A DNA stretch of 64,000 nt from an uncultured Oscillospiraceae bacterium (GTDB lineage Bacteria > Bacillota > Clostridia > Oscillospirales > Ruminococcaceae). Under the pieces are notes generated by a model, which was given only the letters and a program-made list of their open reading frames with translations, did not search any database and was not told the DNA's origin. The translations under genes were made by a program, and so were the position numbers. Positions 24,681 to 33,900 of the stretch are shown here, in pieces. The DNA is taken from positions 1 to 64,000 of the forward strand of contig CAJTQM010000004.1 of the NCBI GenBank assembly GCA_910578255.1, in the 5' to 3' direction. Within the stretch, counting starts at the first letter, position 1; each line of letters opens with the position of its first letter.

Positions 24681-24714
24681 AATAAAGATCACTGCGAAAG
24701 GCAGGTAATTTGAT

Positions 24715-25137
24715 ATGAAGCTGAATACACGTGATTTTGGAGAAATCGAGATAGATGAAAAAGATCTGATCACCTTTACAAGCCCCATTTACGGTTTTGA
24801 GCACTATAAACGTTTTGCTTTTTTGTACCATAAGGAGATCAGCGAGCATTTTATCTGGCTGCAATCGGTAGAGGAGCAGGCGCTGTGTTTTCTTTTAGTG
24901 GAGCCAGAACTGGTGAGCGACCATTATCGGCCCAAGCTTCCGGGGGAGGCGACGCGGCTTTTAGGAGAAGGAGATTGCATGTGCTGGCTGATGGCCTCGA
25001 TTCGGGAGCCTTTTGCCAAGTCGACTGTCAATTTGAAAAGCCCCATTGTAGTCAACCCTCAACGGCATTTGGCCGCGCAGCTTATTTTAGAAGAGGATTT
25101 CCCAATCCGCTATCCTCTGTTCCGGGAGGAGAAGTAA
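24715..25137 (+). CDS. fliW: Flagellar assembly factor FliW
   Basis: This 140-residue protein binds flagellin or CsrA in turn and so ties flagellin translation to its export. The start KLNTRDFGEIEIDEKDLITF, the GFEHYKRFAF motif and the segment FLLVEPELV are FliW hallmarks, as is LKSPIVVNPQRHLAAQLIL near the end. It overlaps functionally with csrA, whose ATG is one base beyond its stop. The target flagellin leader at 38551 has two GGA motifs placed as in B. subtilis hag. Confidence 0.95.
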   Translation: MKLNTRDFGEIEIDEKDLITFTSPIYGFEHYKRFAFLYHKEISEHFIWLQSVEEQALCFLLVEPELVSDHYRPKLPGEATRLLGEGDCMCWLMASIREPFAKSTVNLKSPIVVNPQRHLAAQLILEEDFPIRYPLFREEK

Positions 25138-25138
25138 A

Positions 25139-25381
25139 ATGTTGGTTTTATCAAGAAAAATTGGCGAGTCCGTTCTTTTGGATTCGACGCTGTTGGAAAG
25201 CGGGATTGAGATTAAGATCACCGAAATCAGCGGCGACCGGGTGAAAATCGGGATTACAGCTCCGGCGAATATCAAGGTGTACCGGGAGGAGTTGTACGCG
25301 ACGATTCAGGAGAACCAGACGGCGGCAAAGGCGGCCGCCATCGACGAGGTCAAAGATTTTTTCCTTCGGATGAAGGAATAG
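25139..25381 (+). CDS. csrA: Carbon storage regulator CsrA, RNA-binding translational repressor
   Basis: This 80-residue protein starts MLVLSRKIGESVLLDS and contains ITEISGDRVKIGITAPANIK and VYREELYATIQENQ, the full CsrA fold with its conserved RNA-binding strands and VYREE. It blocks translation of flagellin mRNA unless captured by FliW. It is coupled to fliW. Its last 32 bases overlap tail to tail with the minus-strand PilZ-like gene ending at 25350. Confidence 0.96.
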   Translation: MLVLSRKIGESVLLDSTLLESGIEIKITEISGDRVKIGITAPANIKVYREELYATIQENQTAAKAAAIDEVKDFFLRMKE

Positions 25382-26051
25382 CGTCGGCGTTTGGAAACAT
25401 CTTGCTGGCAAGACTTAGTTTGCGCACGTATTCCTCCAGCTGCATATAGTTGTATCCTGCCAGGTCCAGAATATTGCAGCGGTAGCTGTGCGTTTGTGCG
25501 GCGCCGAAGGTAATGGCCAGATCCACCTGCATGGGCAGCGATTTTAAGCGCACCGGGTGCCGGACATCCAGAATCAGGCGCTGATCTTTTTCCAGTACCA
25601 CGTCGCAGGTGAACTTAAGCTGTGACAGGGAAATTTCGTAGATCGAGACAGGGAAGGACTGGGGCAGCGGTATTGTTTTGGGCTTGTGCAGAAGCGAAAA
25701 ACGTTTCGGCGATTCTGCTGCAAGAAATTTTACCGAGGCTTGTCCGTCCATTTTTGTGTCGTAGGATTCCACCGAAGAAGCGCCGGGAAGAATTTCGTCT
25801 TCGACGGCAATTAGGCGCAGCAGATGCTGGGAAGAAAGATAGACTTCGCCTTCAAAGCTGCGGACCTCGATGTCTTTTTGCACATGGACGACCTTTAGGC
25901 GCATTCCCATTTTAAAAATCGGAACAAAGTCGCTTGTAAAATCAAGGCTTTGATCTTTTAAAGAAACGTAAGCGGTTCCATACTCGACAATTCTGTCCTC
26001 TAATGTCTTTAAAACCGCTGTGAATTTCTTTGTCAGTTTATCATAACTCAA
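25350..26051 (-). CDS. Degenerate PilZ-like protein
   Basis: This 233-residue protein looks like a divergent paralogue of the PilZ protein at 15405. Shared landmarks are GEVYLSSQHLLRLI (compare GEVYLSDPTFLRLV) and PVSIYEISLSQLKFTCD (compare PIRVKDISLCGLQFECE). The c-di-GMP residues are lost: RRFFR is replaced by a PKRFSLL segment and DxSxxG becomes EISLSQ. It may be a scaffold or a partner of the true receptor. It starts with TTG six bases after AGGGG. Its 3' end overlaps that of csrA by 32 bases on the other strand. Confidence 0.65.
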   Translation of the reverse strand: MSYDKLTKKFTAVLKTLEDRIVEYGTAYVSLKDQSLDFTSDFVPIFKMGMRLKVVHVQKDIEVRSFEGEVYLSSQHLLRLIAVEDEILPGASSVESYDTKMDGQASVKFLAAESPKRFSLLHKPKTIPLPQSFPVSIYEISLSQLKFTCDVVLEKDQRLILDVRHPVRLKSLPMQVDLAITFGAAQTHSYRCNILDLAGYNYMQLEEYVRKLSLASKMFPNADAIPSSEGKNL

Positions 26052-26156
26052 AGGTTACCCCTCCCCAACGAAAAAATCCCTTTCTACTTATCATAATACA
26101 ATTATCAAATTTTTCAAGGGGGTTCCTGTTGGGTTGAAAGGATTCGTGAGGAAAAA

Positions 26157-26627
26157 ATGACCAATTTATCGCAGATTCTAGAGACCCTGCAAAAAAAACA
26201 GCAGGTTTTGCTTTTGTTTGAAGAGGCGACGCAGCAGATGCTGTCCTGCCCGGAAGAGCAGTTGGAGGAACTGGTGGAGGAACGCCAGAGTTTGCTTGCA
26301 AAGATTGACAGTCTGGAGAAGGAGTTGCAGACGCTTTGCCAAGAGGATCCGGACAAAGAGCAGCTGATTTCGGCCATTGGGGGAAGGGCGGACGCCGGTG
26401 ATTTTCCGGAAGATTTGCAGCCTTTGTACGAAGAGGGAATGAAGATCCGGGCGGTATTCAGCCGTTTGCGGCAAAGCGACCAGCAGGCGCAGCTGCGGTT
26501 AAAGACGGAACAAAACCGGATTCTTAAAAAGATTAAGCAGATGAACCAGGGGACAAATGCCAAGGCCGCCCGCTTTTATTCCAATGCCGGCGCGTCCGAC
26601 GGCAGATCCAGGCTGGGAAACGCATAA
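26157..26627 (+). CDS. Coiled-coil protein before fliD, possible FliT/FlgN-type chaperone
   Basis: This 156-residue protein is helical, with a heptad-rich first half (ILETLQKKQQVLLLFEEATQ and the following Glu-rich stretch) and a second coiled coil at about 100-130. It resembles the FlgN/FliT chaperone class in size and composition but I cannot assign it by motif. Its place directly upstream of fliD is where FliT-like proteins would be expected, so chaperoning of the cap protein is a reasonable inference. The C-terminus is basic and flexible. Confidence 0.55.
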   Translation: MTNLSQILETLQKKQQVLLLFEEATQQMLSCPEEQLEELVEERQSLLAKIDSLEKELQTLCQEDPDKEQLISAIGGRADAGDFPEDLQPLYEEGMKIRAVFSRLRQSDQQAQLRLKTEQNRILKKIKQMNQGTNAKAARFYSNAGASDGRSRLGNA

Positions 26628-26652
26628 AAGCGCTTTGGTTTCCAGCCACAAG

Positions 26653-26660
26653 GCCGATAA
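26653..26660 (+). promoter_or_regulatory. sigma-28 (SigD) type -10 element before fliD
   Basis: GCCGATAA is an exact match to the -10 consensus of flagellar sigma-28 and lies 38 bases before the fliD start. The expected TAAA -35 is not at 15 bases, so this is only a candidate. Confidence 0.35.
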
Positions 26661-26697
26661 TCTTAATTAGATGACTTTTTGGAATGGGGGATTTAAC

Positions 26698-29667
26698 GTG
26701 GATGTGAATTCGACGAGCACCTATGTAAATAAAGCCAGTAGTAATAAAGGATTTTCCGGGCTCGCATCCGGAATGGATACGGAGAGTATGGTTGAGTCCA
26801 TGCTTTCGGGAACGCAGAACAAAATTGACAAGCAGAACGCGATTAAGCAGCAGCTGGAGTGGAAGCAGGAGATTTACCGGGATATTATCGGTCAGATCAA
26901 CACCTTTCAGGAAAAATACTTTAGTTTCAGTTCTAGCAGCAACCTGTTGGCGCAAAGCTATTTTAACGCCATGAGCGCCGCCTGTTCTTCCAAGGCGTTT
27001 AAGGTTTCGGCGACCAGTTCGGCCACGACCGGCGTCACCTCCATGGAAGTGCGGCGGCTTGCCACCAACAGCAGCATTTCCTCCGGCGCGAAGGTCAGCG
27101 GCAAGATGGCGGGGGAAATAGATATCGAGGCTCTTTCCAAGCTGGCAAAAGAGCAGCTGGGCGAAAACGGCGAATACAAGGTTCAATTCCAGGTCGGGGA
27201 CAAGACAGTCGAAGCGGACCTGCGGGATGTTTTCGTGGATGGAAATTCCTTCCGAAGCTTTTCCAGCATTTCGCAGCGTGACGCAGCCATTGAAGAGAAG
27301 CTGACCGAGGCTTTTTCCGGCACGGGAGTAAAGGTCACGGTGAAGGATGGAGCGGTGAATCTGGTCAACAGTGACGATCCGCCCAAAACGATCAGTGTTT
27401 CCACTGATTCCGGGGCCATCGGTTTAAAACGGCTGGGACTTGCAGCGGGGGCTCATTCCTCTTTGTCCAGCAGCAAAAAATCTTCCGGCCTGTCCGGAAA
27501 AGTAAACGAGGTGCCGGAGTTTAGTTTTTCGGTGACGCTGGACGATTTGAAAAAAGATGTAAAAATGGATTTGCGGGATGTTCTGAATGCCGACGGGTCG
27601 GTAGATCTGGAGAAATTTAAGACTTCATTGCAAAAAGGGCTTGACAATGCCCACGGAAAAAATCAGGTGCGGGTGATCTCCTCTGGCAATGGCTTTGAGT
27701 TGAGCGTTTCGGACGGCCGCAAGGTAATGGTGGACGGCAATTCGCCTTTGCTTGGCGCCATGGGTATGGAAAATGGACAGTCCAACCGCATTGAAATGGG
27801 CAGCAAGTTAAAGGATCTGCATTTTGCCGGAGGTTTGCAGGGATCTCGTTTTCAATTTACCATTAACGGCGAGCAGTTCAGTTTTTCTGAAAACGATACG
27901 CTGATTGACGTCATTTCGGAAATCAACGGCAGCGACGCTGGCGTACGTTTGGTCTACCGCACACAGGCGGACACCTTTACCTTAGAGGCGACCGATTCCG
28001 GCGCGGGACGCAATATCTCTATGACCCAGCAGGAGGGCAACTTCCTGAATGTGCTGCTGGGCGCCGGCGGCGCGGATTCCCAGATTCTTTCGGGCAATCG
28101 GGCGGTTTCCGGCCTGACAAAAGGCGTAATCTCCGGGGACATCACCCTGTCTGATCTGGGCCTGACCGGCATCTATGACAAAAACGGCAAGGCGGTTTCC
28201 GGCAGCACCAAGCTTTCGGAGCTGACCGAAAAGATGGGGAGTCTGTCCTACCTGTCGGGAGATACGACCCTGTCCGAGTTGGGGTTAGACGAGTTGTACG
28301 ACAAAGAGGGCAAGGCGCTGGCCGGCAGCACCAAGCTTTCGGAGTTGACGGGCGGCGCAGAAAGTCCCGTTTATGTAACCGGCGACACGACATTGGGCCA
28401 GCTGGGCCTGACCGGGCTGACCGGAAAAGACGGGTCGCCCCTTTCCGCAGATACCAAGCTTTCGCAGCTGGGAGAGAAGACCAATGAGCTGTCCTATGAA
28501 AACGGTCAAATCGTTTTGACCGGCTCCGGCACAGTCCAGGTTGGGGACGCGGACACCATGCAGAAGCTGTTTAAGGCGGATTCGCTGGAGCTGGGCGTTG
28601 CCTCGGGCGCGGCCTCGAAGGTTGTGGAGGGGGAAAACGCGCTGATCAAGATCGATGGGATGCTGACCGAAAGAAGCAGCAACGCCTTTACGGTCAACGG
28701 CCTGAGCTTTAACCTGCAAAGCATCACCGGCACCTATGCTGCCGCCAGCGGCAGTCTGATGGATGCGGAAAACAATCCGGTTGTTCTTCAGCAGGGCCAG
28801 TATGTGGAGGACGGCGTTTTATACGACAAGGACGGAACCCAGCTGCAATCGGGCATCACCTATCAGGGAGCGGATGGATCCCTGGTAGCGGCCACCGGTA
28901 TTTCCTACGATCCGGCCACCGGCGGTGCCAGAATATTTACCGGCGAAGCGGAAAAAATCGACGTTTCCCGCAATACCGATCAGATTGTAGACGGGATCAA
29001 GCAGTTTATTGACTCCTATAATCAGCTGGTCAAGACGCTTAACGACTATTTGAACGAGGACGCCAACTATCGGGATTACGCGCCCCTGACCGCCGACCAG
29101 AAAAAGGAGATGAGCGAGCGGGAGATCGAGCTTTGGGAGGAAAAGGCGAAACAGGGTCTTCTGCGGCGCGATTCGACCGTCAGCACCTTTTTACAGTCCA
29201 TGCGCTCTGTTTTATATCAGAAGCCGGAGGGATGCCGCTACGCTTTGTATGAGCTGGGCATTGAGACTGGCGAGTGGGAGACAAGAGGCCAGCTGACCTT
29301 TTCCACCGATGGTGAGGCGAAGCTGCGCCAGATTCTGGAAACCGATCCCAACAGCATAATGCAGCTGTTTACCGACAGTGAAAACGGTTTGGCCGTAAGG
29401 CTCAACGAGATTATTAAGGAGACGGCCAGCACAAGCTCCGGTTCTCCGGGCAGCCTGGTGGAAATCGCGGGCGTAAAGGGAAAGGCTTCTGAAACCAACA
29501 ATACCATTTACAAGCGTTTAAAGGATATTGACAGCAGAATCGCCGCTTTGAAGCTTACCTATGAAAAAGAAAAAACAAGATATTGGAACCAGTTTAACTC
29601 CATGGAGCAGATGATCGCCAATATGAGCAGCCAAAGTGCCTGGCTGACTCAGATGATGGGCTATTAA
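26698..29667 (+). CDS. fliD: Flagellar filament cap protein FliD with tandem repeats
   Basis: This 989-residue cap protein is larger than most FliD proteins, which usually have 450-700 residues. The N-terminal D0 region has SGLASGMDTESMVESMLSGT; the C-terminal part has QFIDSYNQLVKTLNDYL and a terminal coiled coil ending SQSAWLTQMMGY. Residues 480-602 are three exact-length 41-residue repeats (GDxTLxxLGL...TKLSxL) encoded at 28135-28503. The GTG at 26698 follows GGGGGA at a good distance, unlike the ATG at 26671. It is followed by fliS after 21 bases. Confidence 0.92.
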   Translation: MDVNSTSTYVNKASSNKGFSGLASGMDTESMVESMLSGTQNKIDKQNAIKQQLEWKQEIYRDIIGQINTFQEKYFSFSSSSNLLAQSYFNAMSAACSSKAFKVSATSSATTGVTSMEVRRLATNSSISSGAKVSGKMAGEIDIEALSKLAKEQLGENGEYKVQFQVGDKTVEADLRDVFVDGNSFRSFSSISQRDAAIEEKLTEAFSGTGVKVTVKDGAVNLVNSDDPPKTISVSTDSGAIGLKRLGLAAGAHSSLSSSKKSSGLSGKVNEVPEFSFSVTLDDLKKDVKMDLRDVLNADGSVDLEKFKTSLQKGLDNAHGKNQVRVISSGNGFELSVSDGRKVMVDGNSPLLGAMGMENGQSNRIEMGSKLKDLHFAGGLQGSRFQFTINGEQFSFSENDTLIDVISEINGSDAGVRLVYRTQADTFTLEATDSGAGRNISMTQQEGNFLNVLLGAGGADSQILSGNRAVSGLTKGVISGDITLSDLGLTGIYDKNGKAVSGSTKLSELTEKMGSLSYLSGDTTLSELGLDELYDKEGKALAGSTKLSELTGGAESPVYVTGDTTLGQLGLTGLTGKDGSPLSADTKLSQLGEKTNELSYENGQIVLTGSGTVQVGDADTMQKLFKADSLELGVASGAASKVVEGENALIKIDGMLTERSSNAFTVNGLSFNLQSITGTYAAASGSLMDAENNPVVLQQGQYVEDGVLYDKDGTQLQSGITYQGADGSLVAATGISYDPATGGARIFTGEAEKIDVSRNTDQIVDGIKQFIDSYNQLVKTLNDYLNEDANYRDYAPLTADQKKEMSEREIELWEEKAKQGLLRRDSTVSTFLQSMRSVLYQKPEGCRYALYELGIETGEWETRGQLTFSTDGEAKLRQILETDPNSIMQLFTDSENGLAVRLNEIIKETASTSSGSPGSLVEIAGVKGKASETNNTIYKRLKDIDSRIAALKLTYEKEKTRYWNQFNSMEQMIANMSSQSAWLTQMMGY
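28135..28503 (+). repeat. Three in-frame 123-bp tandem repeats inside fliD
   Basis: Units start at 28135, 28258 and 28381, each exactly 123 bases (41 codons). Each carries ACCAAGCTTTCG at the same place. The third unit is the most diverged. They encode GDITLSDLGL, GDTTLSELGL and GDTTLGQLGL at their starts. Confidence 0.9.
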
Positions 29668-29688
29668 CAAAGCGAACGAGGTGAAAAA

Positions 29689-30078
29689 ATGACGCTGAAT
29701 GCTTATCAGAATGCATATCAGAAATACCAGCAGCAATCTGTAACGACGATGACCCAAGGGGAAATGCTGATTAAGCTGTATGATGGGATCGTTAAGCAGC
29801 TCAACGCGGTGAAGCAGTTTAACGATGCAAAGGATTATGGGATGGCGAACATCGCTTCGCAAAAGGCGCAGCAGATCATCCAGCATCTGGACTCCACGCT
29901 GAACTTTAAATATGAGATTTCCAACAATCTGAGCGCTTTGTACGAATATTTTAACCATCAGCTTGTTCAGGCGAATCTGCACAAGGATAACGCCATCGTT
30001 GACGAGGTGCTTTCGATGGTCTGCGACCTGCGGGAAACGTTTATCCAGGCGGATAAAAATGCCAGAGGAGCCAATTAG
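29689..30078 (+). CDS. fliS: Flagellin export chaperone FliS
   Basis: This 129-residue helical protein caps the C-terminal helix of flagellin before export. Family landmarks are AYQNAYQKYQQQSVTTMTQG near the start, EMLIKLYDGIVKQL, and the LNFKYEISNNLSALYEYFNH segment. It lies 21 bases after fliD, the usual fliD-fliS order, with GAGGTG before its ATG. Confidence 0.94.
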   Translation: MTLNAYQNAYQKYQQQSVTTMTQGEMLIKLYDGIVKQLNAVKQFNDAKDYGMANIASQKAQQIIQHLDSTLNFKYEISNNLSALYEYFNHQLVQANLHKDNAIVDEVLSMVCDLRETFIQADKNARGAN

Positions 30079-30170
30079 CCGTCTTTGTTTTTGCGGCGTC
30101 CGGATTTCGTTTCTGTGATTTTTCTTAAGGTGTATTTGCGGTTTATTATGTGGAGGAGCGCTATTGTTTT

Positions 30171-30539
30171 ATGCCAGGACATAACTTATCGGGAACACAA
30201 AAAGAAAATGGACAGATTCACGCCAAAATGGCGTCTCCTCTGACAGAAACAAGCTTCTATATTCTTCTGTCCCTGAAGGAAGGGCCCAGGCATGGCTATG
30301 AGATGATCCAATGGGTTAGAAAGTTTACGGACGGCGAGGTGGAGTTACAGGGCGGGACGGTGTACAACTGTCTTTTGCGCATGGAGCGGGAGGGACTGGT
30401 CAGTATGGTCCGGGAAGAAACCCGCCGCAAGTACTATGCGCTTACCGAACAAGGGGAGACGGTGCTTCATCTTGAATGTATGCGCTTGGAGCGGATGTAT
30501 GAAAACAGCAAAAACCTGCCATGGAAGGGAAAAAGATAG
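30171..30539 (+). CDS. PadR-family transcriptional regulator
   Basis: This 122-residue protein has the PadR winged helix: SFYILLSLKEGPRHGYEMIQ, GGTVYNCLLRMEREGLVS and YYALTEQGETVLH, followed by a short C-terminal dimerisation helix. The ATG at 30171 is 13 bases after GGAGGAG; a GTG seven codons upstream overlaps that site. PadR proteins often repress neighbouring genes in response to small molecules. The adjacent genes are the cadherin-like surface protein and sortase, so it may control them, although a terminator (30579) separates them. Confidence 0.8.
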   Translation: MPGHNLSGTQKENGQIHAKMASPLTETSFYILLSLKEGPRHGYEMIQWVRKFTDGEVELQGGTVYNCLLRMEREGLVSMVREETRRKYYALTEQGETVLHLECMRLERMYENSKNLPWKGKR

Positions 30540-30909
30540 GCTTTTTGCGAAAAAAGGATCCTTTTTATAAGGAAAAGGAAGCCAGCGACTGCGTTATGGG
30601 ATATGACGGTGATTCGCTGGCTTTTTCTTTTGGCAGAAAAAGAAAATAAAAGGGGGATTTTGGAAGGGGTATTTTTTTCGTAACGCTTTAGTTTCATCAT
30701 TGCCTGACGAATATAAAATGAGTAGGAAAGGTATATGCTGATCCGGCTTTGGAAAATGGGCCGCGCTGTCATGGAAAACTGGAAAAACAGCGCATAGAAA
30801 GGCTTTATCCGCCCGGATGAGGGGTATATCCGCCGAATTTCTTCTACATCGGCGTAACAGGGGGCTGCTTTTTCCAGTTGGCGGTCCGGGATGCAAATCG
30901 GAGGTTACA
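30540..30909 (+). other. 370-base intergenic region before the cadherin-like gene
   Basis: It holds the PadR terminator (30579-30630). The rest has no gene I can support. A 20-codon reading frame at 30735-30797 has a weak ribosome site and no other evidence. I see no clear sigma-A promoter and no riboswitch consensus, though the leader of the large surface gene must start here. Confidence 0.5.
30579..30630 (+). terminator. Terminator of the padR gene
   Basis: AAGCCAGCGA (30579-30588) pairs with TCGCTGGCTT (from 30614), followed by a T-rich tract. Confidence 0.75.
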
Positions 30910-33900
30910 ATGAAATTCAGAAAGATTCAATCCGTTTTATTGGCGGCAGCGATGGCCTTTACCATTTTGCCGCTGGGTTCCATACAGGCTTTGGCCGCTG
31001 CGACCAAGCCGACAACCCCTACGACCACCAAGCCGGTCCTTTCCTTTGAAAAAGGGGATGACGGGGACTCGGGTAAGGCTTCGATTGTTACAGGGCGAAG
31101 CATTGATATTTTGGAAACCTTCCCCGGCACGGTGACTTTTGTGCGGGAGAGTATGACCATTAAAAACAACGCCGAGGGCGGCAGCTATAACGCGGGTATT
31201 ACAGTCAACAAGGACTCAATCTCGGTGGCTGAGGCGTTTAATCCGGGCGCGGGTACCGAAGGAGGTTCTTATACGCCGGAGAGCGATCCGGCGACCAAGG
31301 GCGACTTCAACGTGACCGGAAACTATTATACCGTAACCGCTGAAGGCGTTTTGTGGGAAGAGAATACAGCCAGTGGCGCGAAGGCCACCGGTTATGTCCG
31401 GTCGGATACGCCTTCGGCTATTACCATGCTCAGTTCCATTACGCTCAGATGTACCTCGGCGGAAAAGCTGAACCAGGAGCCGGGATTTGAGGTGGTGCCG
31501 GACAGCGCCAGCGGCTCGCTGGAAAAGTTTGAGGGCGGCGATGTAGGTGTCATCAGCTATACCCAGGACCCCAAAAAGCAAAAAGAAATCCGTCTGGCGA
31601 TTCAAAAGGGCAACTATCGAATTGAATTGACCTTAAACCCGAAATTGCAGTACAGCTTTGAGACAGACGACAAAGGCAACCAGATTCTGGTGGACGATGG
31701 AACGGGAAACAAGGTCCCGGTTCCGAAGGAGACGGATAACTTTGTCCGCGAGGGAACCACCTTCCGGCTGGATTTCCAGCTTCCCCAGTCCAACCCGATT
31801 ATGCTGACGGTGTACACCCCCCAGGCGGCGATGAACGAGGTTGAGACAAGGGTGGAAAACAGCGCTGGTTCCCGGCTGACCGACAGCGACAGAAAAGAAA
31901 TCGACTGGGAAAAGCTGACCGACGCCCAGAAGGAAAAGCTTTACGCTTATATGCTCAGCGCCAACAACGATTTTGGCTATATTACCGGCAACTTTATGCT
32001 GCGCCAGTATATTCGCGAGTTTAACGCCCGGTTTAAAATCGAGTGGGAATGGAGGCCGGCAGACCCGGCGGACCAGAATGCGATTATAAAAGAGGGAACC
32101 AATACCGAATGGCAGCAGATGACGGTTACGGCCCAGGAGGACGATATTACCGGCACGCTGGAAGCGACGGTTTATTACGAAACCAAGGAGGGCAGCGGCG
32201 TTTGGCAGAAATCCAACACTGGCGCCATATCCAAGCCGGTGACCATTCGGGGCCGCGGCAAGCTGGTAGGTGTGACCCAGGTGCAGGAGATCGGTGAGAG
32301 CGGGACGAAAAGATACCCTGTCGCCGACCCGGACGCGCCGGAGGATGAGAAAACCACCGATCTGCCGGGCATCAAAACGCTGGACGCCTACAAGGGCAAC
32401 GTCCCGGGGCTTGACATTCATCCGGTGGGCCCGTATCAGTATGATTTGCAGCTGAACATGGGCGCCAAAAATGGTGCCGCCAAATATGCCAGCGTTACCG
32501 TAGACGGCAAGGACGACGTGGCAAAGAATTCGGTGGTGCTGCGGACCTGGACCGGATCAGATACGCCGAGGGATTATACGCCGGGGGCGGAAATTTTCAA
32601 TCCCCAAACGGTATTGAGCAGCGAAACGCCGGGACTTGTCAACCTGTCGGTGATCGCCCAGCAGCTGCCGCCAAAGGCCGGGCCGCAGCAGGTGACGCTG
32701 ACCTTCCGTTTCTTTGTGCAGGACCGTAACGGCCAGATTGTGCCCAGCTCTGAAAAGTTTTCGATTACCATCAACGTGCGGGACAGTTCCCCCAGCCAGG
32801 ACAGTTCGCTGACGGCGCTGGAGATCCGCGACCAGGAGAATGAGAAGATCGAGTATCCCTTTGCTTCGGATCAGCTTTCTTATACCCAGAATACCACCGG
32901 AACCGTCCATATTCCGTGGAAATCGGAGGAGATCACCCTGACGCCGTTTGTCAACAGCGACTGGGGCCGGGACAAACCGATGAGCCTTACCTGGTATGAC
33001 AGCAGCGGCAAACAAATCGGCGGCCCGGAGGAGATATTCGACGGCCAAAAGAGCGTCGCCATCCCGTTCGAAAAGGCAAACAGTCTGGTGAAGCTGAAGG
33101 TCCTGGTAAAATGCGAGGATCCGCGGGAGACTTATTGGTCCACCTACGAGCTGGATGTGATTCGGGATCTGCCCAGCGACGACGCTACCTTAAAGTCGCT
33201 CGGCATCTATTTCGAGGACGACAGCGAAATGGCAAACAACCTGATTTCCAATTTTGATCCGGCGGAAACGGAATACAGCATCGAGGTTCCCTATTCCACC
33301 AACCGGCTGCGGATTCGGGCGGAAAAGAACCACAAGCGGGCGAAGGGTCCGACGATTACGCCGGAGCTGGTGGGAAATAATCAGTACGACAAGGATCTGC
33401 AGTGGCTGGATGGTCTGAAGACAAGGTTTACCGAGGCGACGGACGGTATAGTGGATGTGACCTTTGAGATGCTGGCGGAAGACGGCGTGACCACCCGCAC
33501 CTACACGGTACATATGCGCAGGCTGGATCCCAATAACGATCCGACCCTGAGCGGACTGCTGGTAGGCAATGCGGATGAGGAGAACGTCCCTTACGAGCCG
33601 GGCTTTAAGGCGGATACGCTTACCTATACGGCGGATATTCCGTACCAGACCAAACAGATCAAGCTGAACATCACGCCGACGGATTTAAATGTGTCCAACA
33701 TCCAGATTTATTCGCTGAACAAGGACCACCTTGTGTTCGAGATGAGCCAGGGTCAGGTGAAAGCCGGCGCGTGGACCTCGGCCATGGATGTTCTGCCCAT
33801 TGACGATGACACGATTTTGCGTGTTGGCCATCACACCTTCTACATTGTAGTGACGGCGGAAAATGAGACGGATACCCAGGAATACGAACTGCGGGTGCGC

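Noticed and set aside
30679..30693. 15-base identity with 61797-61811 (TTCGTAACGCTTTAG)
   Set aside because: One or two matches of this length are expected by chance in 64 kb, and there is no shared context.
30735..30797. 20-codon frame before the cadherin-like gene
   Set aside because: A weak AGGAAAGG is present, but length and composition give no support.
30640..30909. Possible c-di-GMP riboswitch in the leader of the surface protein (a GGGATGCAAATC stretch recalled the GEMM motif)
   Set aside because: The other conserved GEMM segments and its paired helices are absent.
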